A stretch of DNA of 64,000 bases from Candidozyma auris (taxonomy: Eukaryota > Ascomycota > Pichiomycetes > Serinales > Metschnikowiaceae), in contig NC_072813.1 of assembly GCF_003013715.1 (NCBI RefSeq), forward strand, positions 2,418,001 through 2,482,000, given 5' to 3'. A program made the position numbers and the translations under genes. The notes under the pieces are model-generated. The model was not told the DNA's origin. It worked only from the letters and a program-made list of their open reading frames with translations, and ran no database searches. Each line of letters starts with the position of its first letter. Position 1 is the first letter of the stretch. Shown here in pieces: positions 30,999 through 40,890 of the stretch.

Positions 30999-32834
30999 CT
31001 ATAACCTGAAATCCGAGCCCGACTGGGGGCCCTTTTGCTTCTTCAACTGCCCCAGGGCATCTCTCATTTGTCCCTTCTTGTCTATCACAGTGACATTCTT
31101 TGCCTTCGCCAAATCGCCCAATGCATCGCCCACCTTTTGACGCTTCTTATCTCCACCATCGGACATTTGCTTTTTCCTCTGCTCTCTCGCTTCATTGATC
31201 TCCTTCATGTGCTTCGACTTAGCTCTCTTCTTTGCTCTTCTTAATCTCTGCTTGTCCTCGGTGCTGAGCTCGTCTTTGGAGTATGACAATCCGCTCTTCA
31301 ACTGTACTTCCTTCACGCCCTCAGCTCCATTGGCCTGTGCCTTATCGTCGCCAATCTTGTACACTTCTTGTGGGGCAAGGGTGGTTTCTTCAGAAACATG
31401 CAATGGCTGAGCATCCTCCATGTTGATTGAAGCCGCTCCGTCGGTGACTTTGATGTCGATCGTCTTGAACTCGTGGGGTTTCGGTATGTAGTGAGCCAGG
31501 CATAACGAGTCGAGTTTGTAATTAAGCTTTGTAAACAAGTCTGTGATTTCATCGTGTGCCTGTTGCACTTCCTCTGAGATCTTTTGATCAGGGTCGACTC
31601 CATGGTACTCGTCTTCGTAAATTTCTGCCAAAGACTTCGAGCTCTTCTCCTCAGAAACCTCCGTTTTCTTCTTCTGCGTGTATTGGGAGATATCTGTGAT
31701 TAATCTTTTTGGTAGGTCGTCAAATTCGTCATTTTTAATTCTTCTTTTGATGAGATCCTCGATACTCTCCGTCACTTCATCTGTTATGACAGGAACTGGC
31801 TTGGACGTGCGGTCGAACTCAAGAGAAGGTGCTTCATCATCGTCTAGAAGCGAGTCAGTGGGTCTATCACGGGAGCGAACCTCACCTTTCATGGTCCATT
31901 TTTTCTCTGCCACAAGCTCGGCTTCCAAGTTGGCGATCTCAGCTCGAAGTTTTTCCTGCTGTTTCTCAAAAGAAGACTGGTTTTCCTTGTGCTCCTTCTC
32001 GTGCTCATCCTCGTCTGCAAAAAGATCTAACATGGCCCCATCGACAGCATCTTCGTACTCTTCATCCTCCAACTCGCTCACATTATTCTGATCCTCCTGA
32101 CTCGCCACAGCATTCTTCTTGGACCTTTTGCGCCCTGGTTTATCGAAAAATCCATCATAGTAGTCCATCTCTGCCTCGCTGTCGTCCTCATCACTCAAAT
32201 CGCCAAAGTAGTCGATCTGCTCGTCATTGTCACTGGGGTCGTCCTCAAGCTCCACTATCTGCTTGTTGAAATCGTCGATATCGAAAAATTCGTCGTTGAG
32301 CCCAAAAGCGTCCTTCTCGATCTTAGCAGGCTCTTCTTCAGTACCGACTTTGGTATCGGAGTCCAGGTCCGAATGGTCAGATTCGGGGCCCTCAAAGTCA
32401 GAGGCCGCATCATCTTCGCTGTCACTTGCCTTGGTTTCACCATCCTCATCTTCACTTTCTTCAGTTTTCTCTCCCCCTTCATTCTCTCCTTCACTCTTTT
32501 CCTTCTCTTCTTCTTCTTCTTCCTCTTCGCTCTCCAGCGCCTCAGGCTCCAGACCAGCCGGCTCCAGGCCACGAGCGCCATACTTCTTTCTTAGTTCAGG
32601 AAGCTTTTCGTATAAGAGTGACTCACCGACGCCGCTAAGAACCATCTTTGCCTGACCGTAAACCTGTGTGGCATCGAGGCCATCAACATATATCTCATCT
32701 AGCACCGAGTTGTCTTTGGCAATCGGGTCCAAGAACAGCTTGGTGATGCTGTTGATTTTATCTATGGTCGAGTCATCTTTTGTTAGGGAGAAAATTGCCA
32801 GCGGGTTTTCCACAAGCAGTTTTAGTATGTCCAT
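30999..32834 (-). CDS. MPP10: U3 snoRNP component Mpp10
   Basis: SSU-processome protein that forms a subcomplex with Imp3 and Imp4 for 18S rRNA processing. 611 residues from the ATG at 32834 (MDILKLLVENPLAIF); the 32 codons upstream are not preceded by ATG and are dropped. The protein shows the family pattern of a short N-terminal helical region and a long Asp/Glu/Ser acidic block. It also has the conserved YFGDLSDED and DYYDGFFDKPGRKRSK segments, the LYHG-like YEDEYHGVDP, and a Lys/Arg-rich C-terminus (RRAKKRAKSKHMKE). It is divergent from MRM2 with a 156-bp shared promoter. Confidence 0.93.
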   Translation of the reverse strand: MDILKLLVENPLAIFSLTKDDSTIDKINSITKLFLDPIAKDNSVLDEIYVDGLDATQVYGQAKMVLSGVGESLLYEKLPELRKKYGARGLEPAGLEPEALESEEEEEEEEKEKSEGENEGGEKTEESEDEDGETKASDSEDDAASDFEGPESDHSDLDSDTKVGTEEEPAKIEKDAFGLNDEFFDIDDFNKQIVELEDDPSDNDEQIDYFGDLSDEDDSEAEMDYYDGFFDKPGRKRSKKNAVASQEDQNNVSELEDEEYEDAVDGAMLDLFADEDEHEKEHKENQSSFEKQQEKLRAEIANLEAELVAEKKWTMKGEVRSRDRPTDSLLDDDEAPSLEFDRTSKPVPVITDEVTESIEDLIKRRIKNDEFDDLPKRLITDISQYTQKKKTEVSEEKSSKSLAEIYEDEYHGVDPDQKISEEVQQAHDEITDLFTKLNYKLDSLCLAHYIPKPHEFKTIDIKVTDGAASINMEDAQPLHVSEETTLAPQEVYKIGDDKAQANGAEGVKEVQLKSGLSYSKDELSTEDKQRLRRAKKRAKSKHMKEINEAREQRKKQMSDGGDKKRQKVGDALGDLAKAKNVTVIDKKGQMRDALGQLKKQKGPQSGSDFRL

Positions 32835-32990
32835 AGTATGTGTTTGGTATAGATAACAGTAGTAGTAGTAAGGAAAAAAATGGTGATGAGCATCTCGACA
32901 GTGCAGGACCCCACATTCTCTTAGAACCATCTACAGAAAGAAGAATAATTAGAGGTTGAAGTTACTCTAAGAAACTCATTCCATATTATA

Positions 32991-33719
32991 ATGCTACTAA
33001 CGAGCCTACGCCAAACATCTTTTGTTCCCTTGTTGTGCCGGGCAAAATCAGGAACTTCTCTGCGCAGATGGGTTCTCAGACAAATGGTGGATCCTCATCT
33101 GAAACAATCCAAAACTGAAGGGTACCGGTCGAGAGCGGCATATAAGCTTTTGGAAATTGATACAAAATTCAAGATTTTTGGTAAGAAGTCGAAAAACATC
33201 GTCGATCTTGGGTTTGCTCCTGGTGCATGGACTCAGGTAGCCCTCAACAAGAGCAAAGCAAGAGGGGTCGAGCCGAATATTCTCGGAGTTGACTTGATCA
33301 ATTGCCTGCCGCCTGAAGGCTCTTCTTTCATCCAAGGCGATATTTTCTCGAAGAAAACTCACGAGGAGATCTCTGCTCATTTCCAAGGTCCCATACAACT
33401 TGTACTCAGTGACATGATGGCCAACACCAGCGGCATTGGTGATAACGACCATTACGCTAGTATGGAGCTTTGTGATGGAGTATTGCTCCTTGCGCTCAAG
33501 ATGTTGCAGAAGAACGGAAGCCTCGTGATGAAATTCTACACGGGTAAAGAGGACCAGCTATTGCAAAAACGACTCGAGAAGGTTTTTCACAAAGTACACA
33601 AGATGAAGCCGGCAGCGTGTCGAGCAGAGCTGCGAGAAATGTACTTTGTATGTTTGAAGAAAAGAAAAGACAACGTCGCCATTGAAGAGGTGTTTGATGG
33701 GGAGGAAGGCAGAGTCTAA
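32991..33719 (+). CDS. MRM2: Mitochondrial 21S rRNA 2'-O-ribose methyltransferase Mrm2
   Basis: FtsJ/RrmJ-type SAM methyltransferase that 2'-O-methylates a U in the mitochondrial large rRNA A-loop. 242 residues: a short basic, Arg-containing presequence (MLLTSLRQTSFVPLLCRAK), then VDPHLKQSKTEGYRSRAAYK, the SAM-binding motif DLGFAPGAW (from D72), and the K-D-K-E tetrad at K52, D141 (LSDMMANTSG), K181 (VMKFYTG) and E216 (REMYFVC). The combination of presequence and tetrad favours Mrm2 over cytosolic Trm7 or nucleolar Spb1. Confidence 0.92.
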   Translation: MLLTSLRQTSFVPLLCRAKSGTSLRRWVLRQMVDPHLKQSKTEGYRSRAAYKLLEIDTKFKIFGKKSKNIVDLGFAPGAWTQVALNKSKARGVEPNILGVDLINCLPPEGSSFIQGDIFSKKTHEEISAHFQGPIQLVLSDMMANTSGIGDNDHYASMELCDGVLLLALKMLQKNGSLVMKFYTGKEDQLLQKRLEKVFHKVHKMKPAACRAELREMYFVCLKKRKDNVAIEEVFDGEEGRV

Positions 33720-34237
33720 GAAAGTCACAAACTGAGTCTTGCTCGGAAGTTTTGGAGATGGTATCAAATGATGCTGGTCATCTGGCCAGTGCAAGTTCCG
33801 AGGGACATGCTAGTTTGCTAAAGCGATTAATAAGATAGGCCTGAGGCCGAGGGGCTGCTGAGGGCCATATAAGTGAGCCCCAACTCAGGACAATACGAAA
33901 GATATAGAATCATGTCGAAAGACAACGACGACGTTACGAATATCTAAACAGAACGTAGGCCGTTGAAAAGAATTTCAACTAAGAGCTCTTCAGCTGGACA
34001 AACCCATAAATTAATGCAATCAATACTTGAAACTTCCTAGATGTGTAATCAATGAACCTTCCAGAACATAGTATTCTCATCAATAGAAAATTCCTGTTAC
34101 ATTTTCAGAGTAGAGGTAGCTCTTTAAATCTCAACCTAGTTTTCAGAATGGTGTATTCTTCATACAAATTTGAAGCGACATTTTGCAACCGTTCGCGCCA
34201 ATGTCAACTACTCGTAGTTTGAGTATGTACTAGCCAG
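33720..34237 (+). other. Intergenic region upstream of the RRG8-like gene
   Basis: 518 bp. A motif variant TTTTGCAACCG (core 34185-34191) lies 47 bp before the next ATG. Nothing else is recognised. Confidence 0.45.
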
Positions 34238-34885
34238 ATGAAACACCCACTTCTAGCTAACCCAGTACGCTGGCTCCGAGGAGCGCAAAAGCGCCATTCT
34301 GCCAGTCTCTATGACACTTCCGCTTACGATACCACCACATTGGCATCAAGCCCTTTTGCCCAGGCGCTCCTGGCTACCAGACAAGATATCCTGGGTAAAA
34401 GGTTCCCCATAGGCAACATGATCCAGATGATTGTGGAGCGAAAAGGACACAACAATTATGAGATTGTGCCTGTACTAGAGAAACCAACAAAGGGGACACA
34501 TCCAGGTAGCTACGTGATGAACAGAGCTCTGTACATTGACTTTGCCCAGAAGAGGATGTTTCTACCGGTACCGCTGAAGAGAAGACAAAGGGACCTCAAT
34601 ATCATGAACATCACCAAGGTCGTTGCCAAATTCAACGATGTACACAGAGAACAGCTTGAAGGAAGAATTCAACTTCTCATGGAAAACAGAAAGAAGGGAA
34701 CTGGACCAGGTCTTTGGGCTGTACCGAAGTCTGGTGAAACATGGCTACTGTGGGACGGGTCAATACCACAGCTTCATACAAGCACAGTCAAAGAGCCTGT
34801 GTTTCTTCCGTACAAAGAGAATACGGCTTTGTGCCTACTAGTACTCAAGCACGCCAGGTTCTGCGATTACCCCAAAGGCACTTAG
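34238..34885 (+). CDS. Possible mitochondrial respiratory-growth protein, Rrg8-like
   Basis: 215 residues. The N-terminus is basic and Ser/Arg-containing (PVRWLRGAQKRHSASLY), suggesting a mitochondrial presequence. The body resembles what I recall of S. cerevisiae Rrg8, a fungal protein needed for mitochondrial genome maintenance. The resemblance is the order of a SPFAQALLATRQ-type helix, an IVPVLEKP strand and a SYVMN motif. It is shorter than Rrg8 (277). No catalytic motif is visible. The match is suggestive only. It converges on the TOS1-like gene with 64 bp between stops. Confidence 0.4.
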   Translation: MKHPLLANPVRWLRGAQKRHSASLYDTSAYDTTTLASSPFAQALLATRQDILGKRFPIGNMIQMIVERKGHNNYEIVPVLEKPTKGTHPGSYVMNRALYIDFAQKRMFLPVPLKRRQRDLNIMNITKVVAKFNDVHREQLEGRIQLLMENRKKGTGPGLWAVPKSGETWLLWDGSIPQLHTSTVKEPVFLPYKENTALCLLVLKHARFCDYPKGT

Positions 34886-34949
34886 GTGCCACTACCATAC
34901 AAAACGTCATTCATATCTATAAATTGCATAGGTGCCCATGGCACTCACC

Positions 34950-36085
34950 TTAAATATACATATAGACCAGGAATACAGACACAAGCCATGCCATCAAGCT
35001 TGTGGATGGAACAATACCCTCAGACTTCTTCTGGCTGGTATTCAAAGTGACACTTGCCAACTCATCTTCCACTTCGTTCTGGATGTCAATCCACTTATTC
35101 AAGTCGGACGCACTGATTTCGGAGTCGAGGCTGGTGGAATTCAGCATGAAAGATACTGCGTTGCCAGCTTTATCGAACACAACGCCTCCAAGCATCTTGT
35201 TCTTCAAGTCTCTGGCGAAATATCCCTTGGCAGCCATCCCTAAGTTGATACTGTCGGTGCCTTGGTAATCGTGGATGGTAGAGTACAAGTGAGTGGACTC
35301 CGTGGAGTTCATGATCTCAAAAATATCGTACTCACCACACCCTGAGTTCCAGCACGAGCAGTTGGGGTTGCTTGAGTACTGGGACGTTCTTGGGATTTTA
35401 GCGTTGAGAAGCCAGATGGCAGGCATGTCGTAAAATGTGTTGGAGTTGTTCTTGTTGGGCTCTGTGGGCATCTCGAATTCAAACAAGAACATCTTCACGG
35501 TGCCGCCAAATCCATGGAAAGCTGGGATGTCTTTACGGTACACCCCACAGTCTTTTCCCTTTCCCAGCTTCTCGCACTTGGATGTGGAGAAGATCAGGTA
35601 CTCCTGGTCTGAATGGAGCAAGACGTCTTTCTCGAGAAGGGTCGCTGAGCCTGCCTTCTCCGTGCCGTTGGAGGATGCATACGTCAAGGCCTTGCCTAAG
35701 CACTCTGAGTCTTCACCAGCGTTTGTCAAGAAGGTGACATTTTCGCCAGTGCCATCTTGAGCGCTATAGTACGCTTGCCTTTTGAAAGTTCCTTCTGATT
35801 GGCCCTTGACATACGAGTCACCCAGGTAAAACGCAAACTGGTGAAGTTTCAAGGGCCCTCTGAAATGGACCGAGAGCTCCTCATTCAACGGTGTGTTCGT
35901 TCCTTCGAAAACGGTGAATTCCGTTTGCAACTTGCAATTGCACTTGCTCGACGTGTCAAGCTTGTCGACGTCGTAGTAGTACCGGTGTAGCCCAAGTTCA
36001 GAAACCCGAGAGCGTTCACCTGAGGATTGGAGGTTGCGGTTGCAAACGTTGCCAAGACTGCAACGGATAAATACTGGAGAAGCAT
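34950..36085 (-). CDS. YJL171C/TOS1-like GPI cell-wall protein, frame break near the N-terminus
   Basis: Fungal cell-wall protein of the Tos1/YJL171C family. The large frame has SVHFRGPLKLHQFAFY, VYRKDIPAFHGFGG, FLFEFEMPTEPNKN, the Cys cluster NCSCWNSGCGEYDIFEIMN, and a C-terminal GPI-type hydrophobic tail. It has no ATG at its 5' end. The signal peptide MLLQYLSVAVLATFATATS and the conserved VNALGFLNLGYTG follow ATG 36085 in a different frame. At 35981 the frame must shift by one base to continue YYYDVDKLDTSSKCNC. One base missing beside the TAC repeat would explain it. S. cerevisiae YJL171C has the same order (NVGFTGSYVDVNKF). The restored length is about 378 residues, near the 396 of YJL171C. 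Confidence 0.85.
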
Positions 36086-37054
36086 ATTGAGAGCCTTTGA
36101 AGAGAAGAGCACAAAACCCAGGAAAAAAAAAGGGAAGAGAAAATAATGGACTATATTTGGATGCTGGAAAGGTGAAGTCTCACAGCCGGCGGGATCCAAT
36201 TTGAGAATCCCATGAGGCAGTGCCTCGCGGGTAAACTCGATGCTGGCGGTGCGATACCTTGCCCCTGGAGCGAGCCCTGGGGCCGAGAGAGGCTTTTTGT
36301 GGCGCAAAATCAGCCAGAGAAGCCGGCCTCTGGACAGACTGCCTGATTACTACTACCGACCTGCACATAGTAGACGTGGTGCGATGCCAGCGCGACAATG
36401 TCGTGGCTGCCTTGATCGAAGGTCGAGTTAGCTAGGTGAATTTCAGAGAGATTTGGATCAAATTGGTATTGCTGGAATCAGGGGAGTGAGACAAATCGAA
36501 CAGTGTAGGTTTCATTGCTCTGGGATGTTCAAGTGGTAAGTTGACTTGGGACAATCGAGTGAGAAATCGACTGACCCAGCGACGACAATTTTCTTTGGAG
36601 CAGGACCTGGGACGCCAGTTCTCTGTTTAAGCGAGACAAACACACACACCGTTTTAAATAGGTTTTGACAGCGAATTGGGCAGTTGCGGCAAGTGCTATA
36701 TGCAGGATTTAGATGAAAGAAGGTCTACCACGACAGTAACACCACCGTAGAAGGCACGCCCCATACGTAAATCTGGAGATATTCGGAATAGAGACATCTA
36801 GCTTCCCTTCTGCTCCAAACGCCCTGCCTTGGCTTCCTCACTACCTAAGTCGGTAGTGCGCGGATCATAATCCCACAAGTGTTCACGCGAGCAAACTAAC
36901 ACAGAGAAAAACTCCTTCACCTTCTACCGTTGATCCACATTCAACTAATACAACAACCAAAGCACAGGAACCCCCATCTTCTGGTTACCCCCCTTCCTAC
37001 ACTCCTTTTCCTTACACTCCCTCGTGATCGCGTTTCTTGTTTTGCCCAGGTGGA
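36086..37054. other. Divergent intergenic region between TOS1-like gene and NNF2
   Basis: About 970 bp. Contains the 24-bp element at 36389-36412 (next entry) and C/A-rich leader DNA just before NNF2. No gene is supported. Confidence 0.5.
36389..36412 (+). repeat. 24-bp element with palindrome CGACAATGTCG next to the GCAGCCA motif
   Basis: AGCGCGACAATGTCG followed by TGGCTGCCT. The reverse complement of the sequence at 55897-55920 matches it at 23 of 24 positions. The palindrome CGACA-A-TGTCG abuts GCAGCCA on the minus strand. Confidence 0.5.
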
Positions 37055-39814
37055 ATGCCTGCGAGGTCCTCCGACTTAATCTCACCTCCACCCTTCGGGC
37101 CATCGGCAAAAGGCGACCAGGCCCCTGAGCGTGGAGCGGCAGGCAAGCCAGGCAAGAGGCAGAACGGCACGAAGAATGGTGCTCTGAAAGCTCTGAGTGG
37201 GAGAAATTCCCTGAAACTGGTGTCTTCGAGGGTGAATAGTGCCGGTGTGGAAAAACTGGCTTCTCCTCCTCCAGTGGCGCCAGACAGCGTGCACCAGCAG
37301 ATGAATAACTCCATATTGCCTCCTATCACAGGGAGAGATGTGATGGCGCTTATCTTCGTGTTTCTCTTGCTTCCGCAGGGCATCTCGTGTCTTCTCTTGT
37401 TGGGCTACATCTTGTCTGGAACTTTCCGAGGACTGGCTGCACGCCTTATAGCAAAGGCCTCTGAGGTCATCGAAGAAAAGAACAGCCGCCTGCTGGTCCC
37501 AAGAGTGCACCATGTACCTGTGCTCCTGCCAGAACGCCAGAAACGCTGGCTGTACAGTAAAGAAGTCATGGTGGAATTCCTTCAGTTGTTCTCCATAAAT
37601 TCTGTGGTCATGTTGGTTCTTCACTACACAATGCCGCAGCTGTGGCCTCACTACTTGCTGGTGCTTGCAAAGCTGATTGTCGCCAGCAGGTTGGTGGGAA
37701 CGTACACCGTAGGTACCACAACCTATATATCTGTGGTATCTGGTGGTCAACAGACAACTACGACAACAACATCGTCATCCGCGAACAACAATTCGCCTTT
37801 TGCATCGAACACCGGCGCCCAGCTTCCCAATGGCGGGGCGCTTGATAGACCGAAATATCTGAAGTCAAGCTTCATCAACTCCTTATTGGGGTTTGCTTCA
37901 GTGACAGCTACAGACTACTTGATACGCCATTGGATCCAGCATTTGAATGTCCCTCATTTAGTCAGTGATTTGGCTCGTTTTTACCGTGGCGTTTGGCATT
38001 TTGGTGTGTCTTCTGAATCGGCCCACGCATCAGAGTATCTTAAAGCTTTTTTCACAAAATCCCCGTTCATTGTTACCTACAACTACCTTTCCAGAAGAAA
38101 AGATCGATACTACAATTTGGGTATGAAAAAGTGTTCAGGCACAAATTTGACAGCATTCGACAAGTTCATCATCTACATTGCTCTCAGGTTTACCAACATG
38201 GACGACTCGTCTGTGAACACATTAACCCAAGTGCTTCAGGAGGTCGGCACCGTAATCAACTATGCATATCTTGTTCTTTGCATTCATGTCACTAGTCTCA
38301 CGATATCACCATTTTTGCAAAAATTCTTCATCTCAAGAGACTACTCAAGAAATTTGGACCATTTGTCTTCACTCACTCCAAAAATACCATTGTATGGAGA
38401 TCGCAAAAAACCACTTGCCAATCCTTTGTTATCATCAGATTCTATGATGGTCGTCAATGTCGACCAGCCCCAGTCTTTCGCCAAGCCTTCAAATTCTCCC
38501 TTCGTCATCACCATTGATGAGGATATTGCCTCATCCGAAACAAATTGGGCCATAAGGGAGGACGACGAAATAAGGGCAAGCAACTTTGAAGTTTTTTGTC
38601 TTGTTCCTCCAGCTTCCAAAGCGGCAACCGTGAGTAATAAAACTCAGCAAAATCGAACTTTAGTTGACAGAAAAAGGACAAATAGCGGCGCTACCCCCAA
38701 CCAGTCCACGACGGTTGTTGAGCGCTACTTTACTACTGCTATTCAACCCATGTGGTCTTGGATTGCTGCTATCAAGATATTCTTCGACAATGCTGCTTGT
38801 TTCAACGGCAAACCTACAATAAAGAAGGACTGTGGCGGGGAATTCTTGGAAGAACGTCACGCTATTTACAATGTTAGTGTGTGTGAAATTGGTGACACTG
38901 AGATCATTTGCGAAGTAAACCCATGCTCATTAAGCGCGCTGGACTCCTTCCTGGTCTTTGTTAATTCGATCTCGTGGTATCTTGTCAAAACGCTTACCCT
39001 GAAAAATTCACCAAGACTCCTATTGAAAATTGAGGGTCTCCAACCGTTGTGCCAATATGAAATTGCATTTGCGCGTAAAGATGGAACGTGTTTCGGTTCC
39101 GTGAAGGTGTCCACCACGGGCCAAACGACCGAGAGCGGATTTCTTGATAAATCGGTGAACATATCGCCCCTTCATACTCTTCAAGGATGCTTACTAGCTA
39201 CTGCAGAAAGTCTCAACGAGCTCAAATTGCGTCACAAGAAGCAGAAGAAAGACGAGAACAAAAAAATCACGGATCTAAAAAAACAAGTTGAGAGTATGAA
39301 AGCTAAAGTGGAGAAGCTTCATAGCAGAGCACCTGTCGAAGGACGTGGTTATGGGAAACTTAAAGGATTACAGTACTCAGTAATGCAATTGGAAAACGAG
39401 GTTCAAGATCTACAGAAACAGCTCGATGACACTAGGGAGAAAAATGAAAGTGTAAATTATGATTTGAGACTGGAAGAGCGAGCCATGCTTGAGCAAATCC
39501 GTACCCTAGAGGCATTCATCGAGGACCACGAATTCAACACTAGCCAGCTCAAGAATGATATTCGTGCGGTGGAGACCGAGCGCAACAATGTGACTATGAA
39601 GCACCGTAAATTGGAAAGCAAAATTAGTTCACGCAGGGAAGAGATATATCGACTTCAGACAGAAATCAAATCTATGAGGAAATCTGTGTTGGGACGTTAC
39701 CAACGCAGACAAAAGAGAGTTCTGGAGAGGTTTGAAACTATTCTTCCCAAGGTACAACTGGCCAGTGACGAGCTTGCTCAGGAATTGAACGAGTTGTCGT
39801 CAATAGCGCAATAG
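37055..39814 (+). CDS. NNF2: Nnf2/acrB-like membrane and coiled-coil protein
   Basis: 919 residues from ATG 37055 (codons upstream start with TTG). The N-terminus is Pro/Ser-rich. Two or more hydrophobic segments follow (MALIFVFLLLPQGISCLLLL; further ones near residues 180-210 and 400-430), then a Ser-rich linker and a fibronectin-like beta region (LKIEGLQPLCQYEIAFARKDG). A long coiled coil runs to the C-terminus (LKKQVESMKAKVEKL onward). This order fits fungal acrB proteins and S. cerevisiae Nnf2 (936 residues). acrB was linked genetically to ubiquitination and carbon repression in Aspergillus; molecular function is unclear. Confidence 0.7.
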   Translation: MPARSSDLISPPPFGPSAKGDQAPERGAAGKPGKRQNGTKNGALKALSGRNSLKLVSSRVNSAGVEKLASPPPVAPDSVHQQMNNSILPPITGRDVMALIFVFLLLPQGISCLLLLGYILSGTFRGLAARLIAKASEVIEEKNSRLLVPRVHHVPVLLPERQKRWLYSKEVMVEFLQLFSINSVVMLVLHYTMPQLWPHYLLVLAKLIVASRLVGTYTVGTTTYISVVSGGQQTTTTTTSSSANNNSPFASNTGAQLPNGGALDRPKYLKSSFINSLLGFASVTATDYLIRHWIQHLNVPHLVSDLARFYRGVWHFGVSSESAHASEYLKAFFTKSPFIVTYNYLSRRKDRYYNLGMKKCSGTNLTAFDKFIIYIALRFTNMDDSSVNTLTQVLQEVGTVINYAYLVLCIHVTSLTISPFLQKFFISRDYSRNLDHLSSLTPKIPLYGDRKKPLANPLLSSDSMMVVNVDQPQSFAKPSNSPFVITIDEDIASSETNWAIREDDEIRASNFEVFCLVPPASKAATVSNKTQQNRTLVDRKRTNSGATPNQSTTVVERYFTTAIQPMWSWIAAIKIFFDNAACFNGKPTIKKDCGGEFLEERHAIYNVSVCEIGDTEIICEVNPCSLSALDSFLVFVNSISWYLVKTLTLKNSPRLLLKIEGLQPLCQYEIAFARKDGTCFGSVKVSTTGQTTESGFLDKSVNISPLHTLQGCLLATAESLNELKLRHKKQKKDENKKITDLKKQVESMKAKVEKLHSRAPVEGRGYGKLKGLQYSVMQLENEVQDLQKQLDDTREKNESVNYDLRLEERAMLEQIRTLEAFIEDHEFNTSQLKNDIRAVETERNNVTMKHRKLESKISSRREEIYRLQTEIKSMRKSVLGRYQRRQKRVLERFETILPKVQLASDELAQELNELSSIAQ

Positions 39815-39886
39815 GCTCGTATATGTAAATGAAGTATATGCGATGAGGAATGCAAAGTCTAAATATTTTTGTAGAAGTGAAAGTCA

Positions 39887-40495
39887 CTATTGCTCTTGCA
39901 AAGACAGCCCCACCCTGTGGAAACCTCTGTGGAAGTAAAGCAACCCTCCCAGTTGTTTATGTTCGTATTGCACGTTGGGCGATAGTATGTCTAAAACGTC
40001 CACCACCCATATCTCGTGGCTATCCACCTGGAACACCTGATTCTTTTGACACACAAACGCCTTTTCCAGCTCGTTCAACACAGGCACAAGGGATTTCCCT
40101 GTATCGTGCAAGCGATAGCTGCCAGCGTCGATGTGTGCAAATGGAGTTGTCATCTCATGAAAGATCTCTCCGTCCTCAGGCTTCACCTTGAAGTGTTTTT
40201 TGTCTGTCTTGATTCCAGCCGCAAAAGTCCTGCTCAAAAACACCGATCGGCTCGTTGGCGGCATCAAGTGCAAACACAATTGCCCGTGGTTTTCGTGAAG
40301 CGCCTTTGAGGTGTAGCTGGGCAAATGCAAATTGAATTGTAGGAGTGGCTTCGGGTGCACTGAAAGCGAACATACTGACGAGAGCGTCATACCGTGGAAA
40401 ACGTCTTTTGGCGACTTGCACCCTGCAGTCAAGATCATTGCTTGGGTACTGACTCGTGCCATGGCAGCTTTGAAGGAAGCGACGGAAACCGCCAT
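39887..40495 (-). CDS. Flavin-reductase-like FMN-binding split-barrel protein
   Basis: 202 residues from ATG 40495. The long upstream extension in this frame lacks an ATG and is rich in non-protein-like composition. The motif FHGMTLSSVCSLSVHPKP followed by LLQFNLHLPSYTSKAL is the FMN-contacting core of the flavin_reduct domain. The C-terminal half has VQYEHKQLGGLLYFHRGFH. Such proteins reduce flavins with NAD(P)H or bind FMN; the fungal members are poorly studied. It is divergent from ESP1. Confidence 0.7.
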   Translation of the reverse strand: MAVSVASFKAAMARVSTQAMILTAGCKSPKDVFHGMTLSSVCSLSVHPKPLLQFNLHLPSYTSKALHENHGQLCLHLMPPTSRSVFLSRTFAAGIKTDKKHFKVKPEDGEIFHEMTTPFAHIDAGSYRLHDTGKSLVPVLNELEKAFVCQKNQVFQVDSHEIWVVDVLDILSPNVQYEHKQLGGLLYFHRGFHRVGLSLQEQ

Positions 40496-40890
40496 AATGT
40501 GGGTTAAAGATGTGTAATTTGAAAAATGTAGCAAGAGGGAGCAAATTAAGCGACCTTGCAAATCAGCCTCAAGAAAAAAAATAGGGATTCTGGTTTCTGT
40601 GAAATTGACTGAATCTCCTTGAAATGAATCCCTCGCCTCAACTGCTACTATAGGTTGTGTTTTTTTTTTTTCTTTGGTCAAGCCCTGTTTGTCGTGAAGT
40701 AGATGCCCATACGCTTCCCAGAGTCTTCTCTGCACTTAAAAGACAATGCGATAACTGTATAGCAAGATTTTTAGACGTAGCGGCGCTGTGTGCAGTACGT
40801 AAACATCAGACACTCCATTTGGTTGCAACACAAATCTCATACAAACGCATTACCCACGAGATCTCCAGAATTACTTCATAGCATACAAGC
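40496..40890. promoter_or_regulatory. Divergent promoter of flavoprotein gene and ESP1
   Basis: 395 bp. A minus-strand TTGCAACCAAA (core GCAACCA at 40820-40826) lies 65 bp upstream of the ESP1 ATG. T-tract at about 40657-40672. Confidence 0.4.

Noticed and set aside
30656..31009. 117-codon ORF between hydrolase 2 and MPP10
   Set aside because: Starts with TTG; no recognisable feature.
32994..33003. TACTAACGAG at the start of MRM2 as a branch point and acceptor
   Set aside because: It is coding in the natural frame, gives a good mitochondrial presequence, and no donor is present upstream.
37082..37750. 222-codon minus-strand ORF
   Set aside because: Antisense to NNF2 and without domain similarity.
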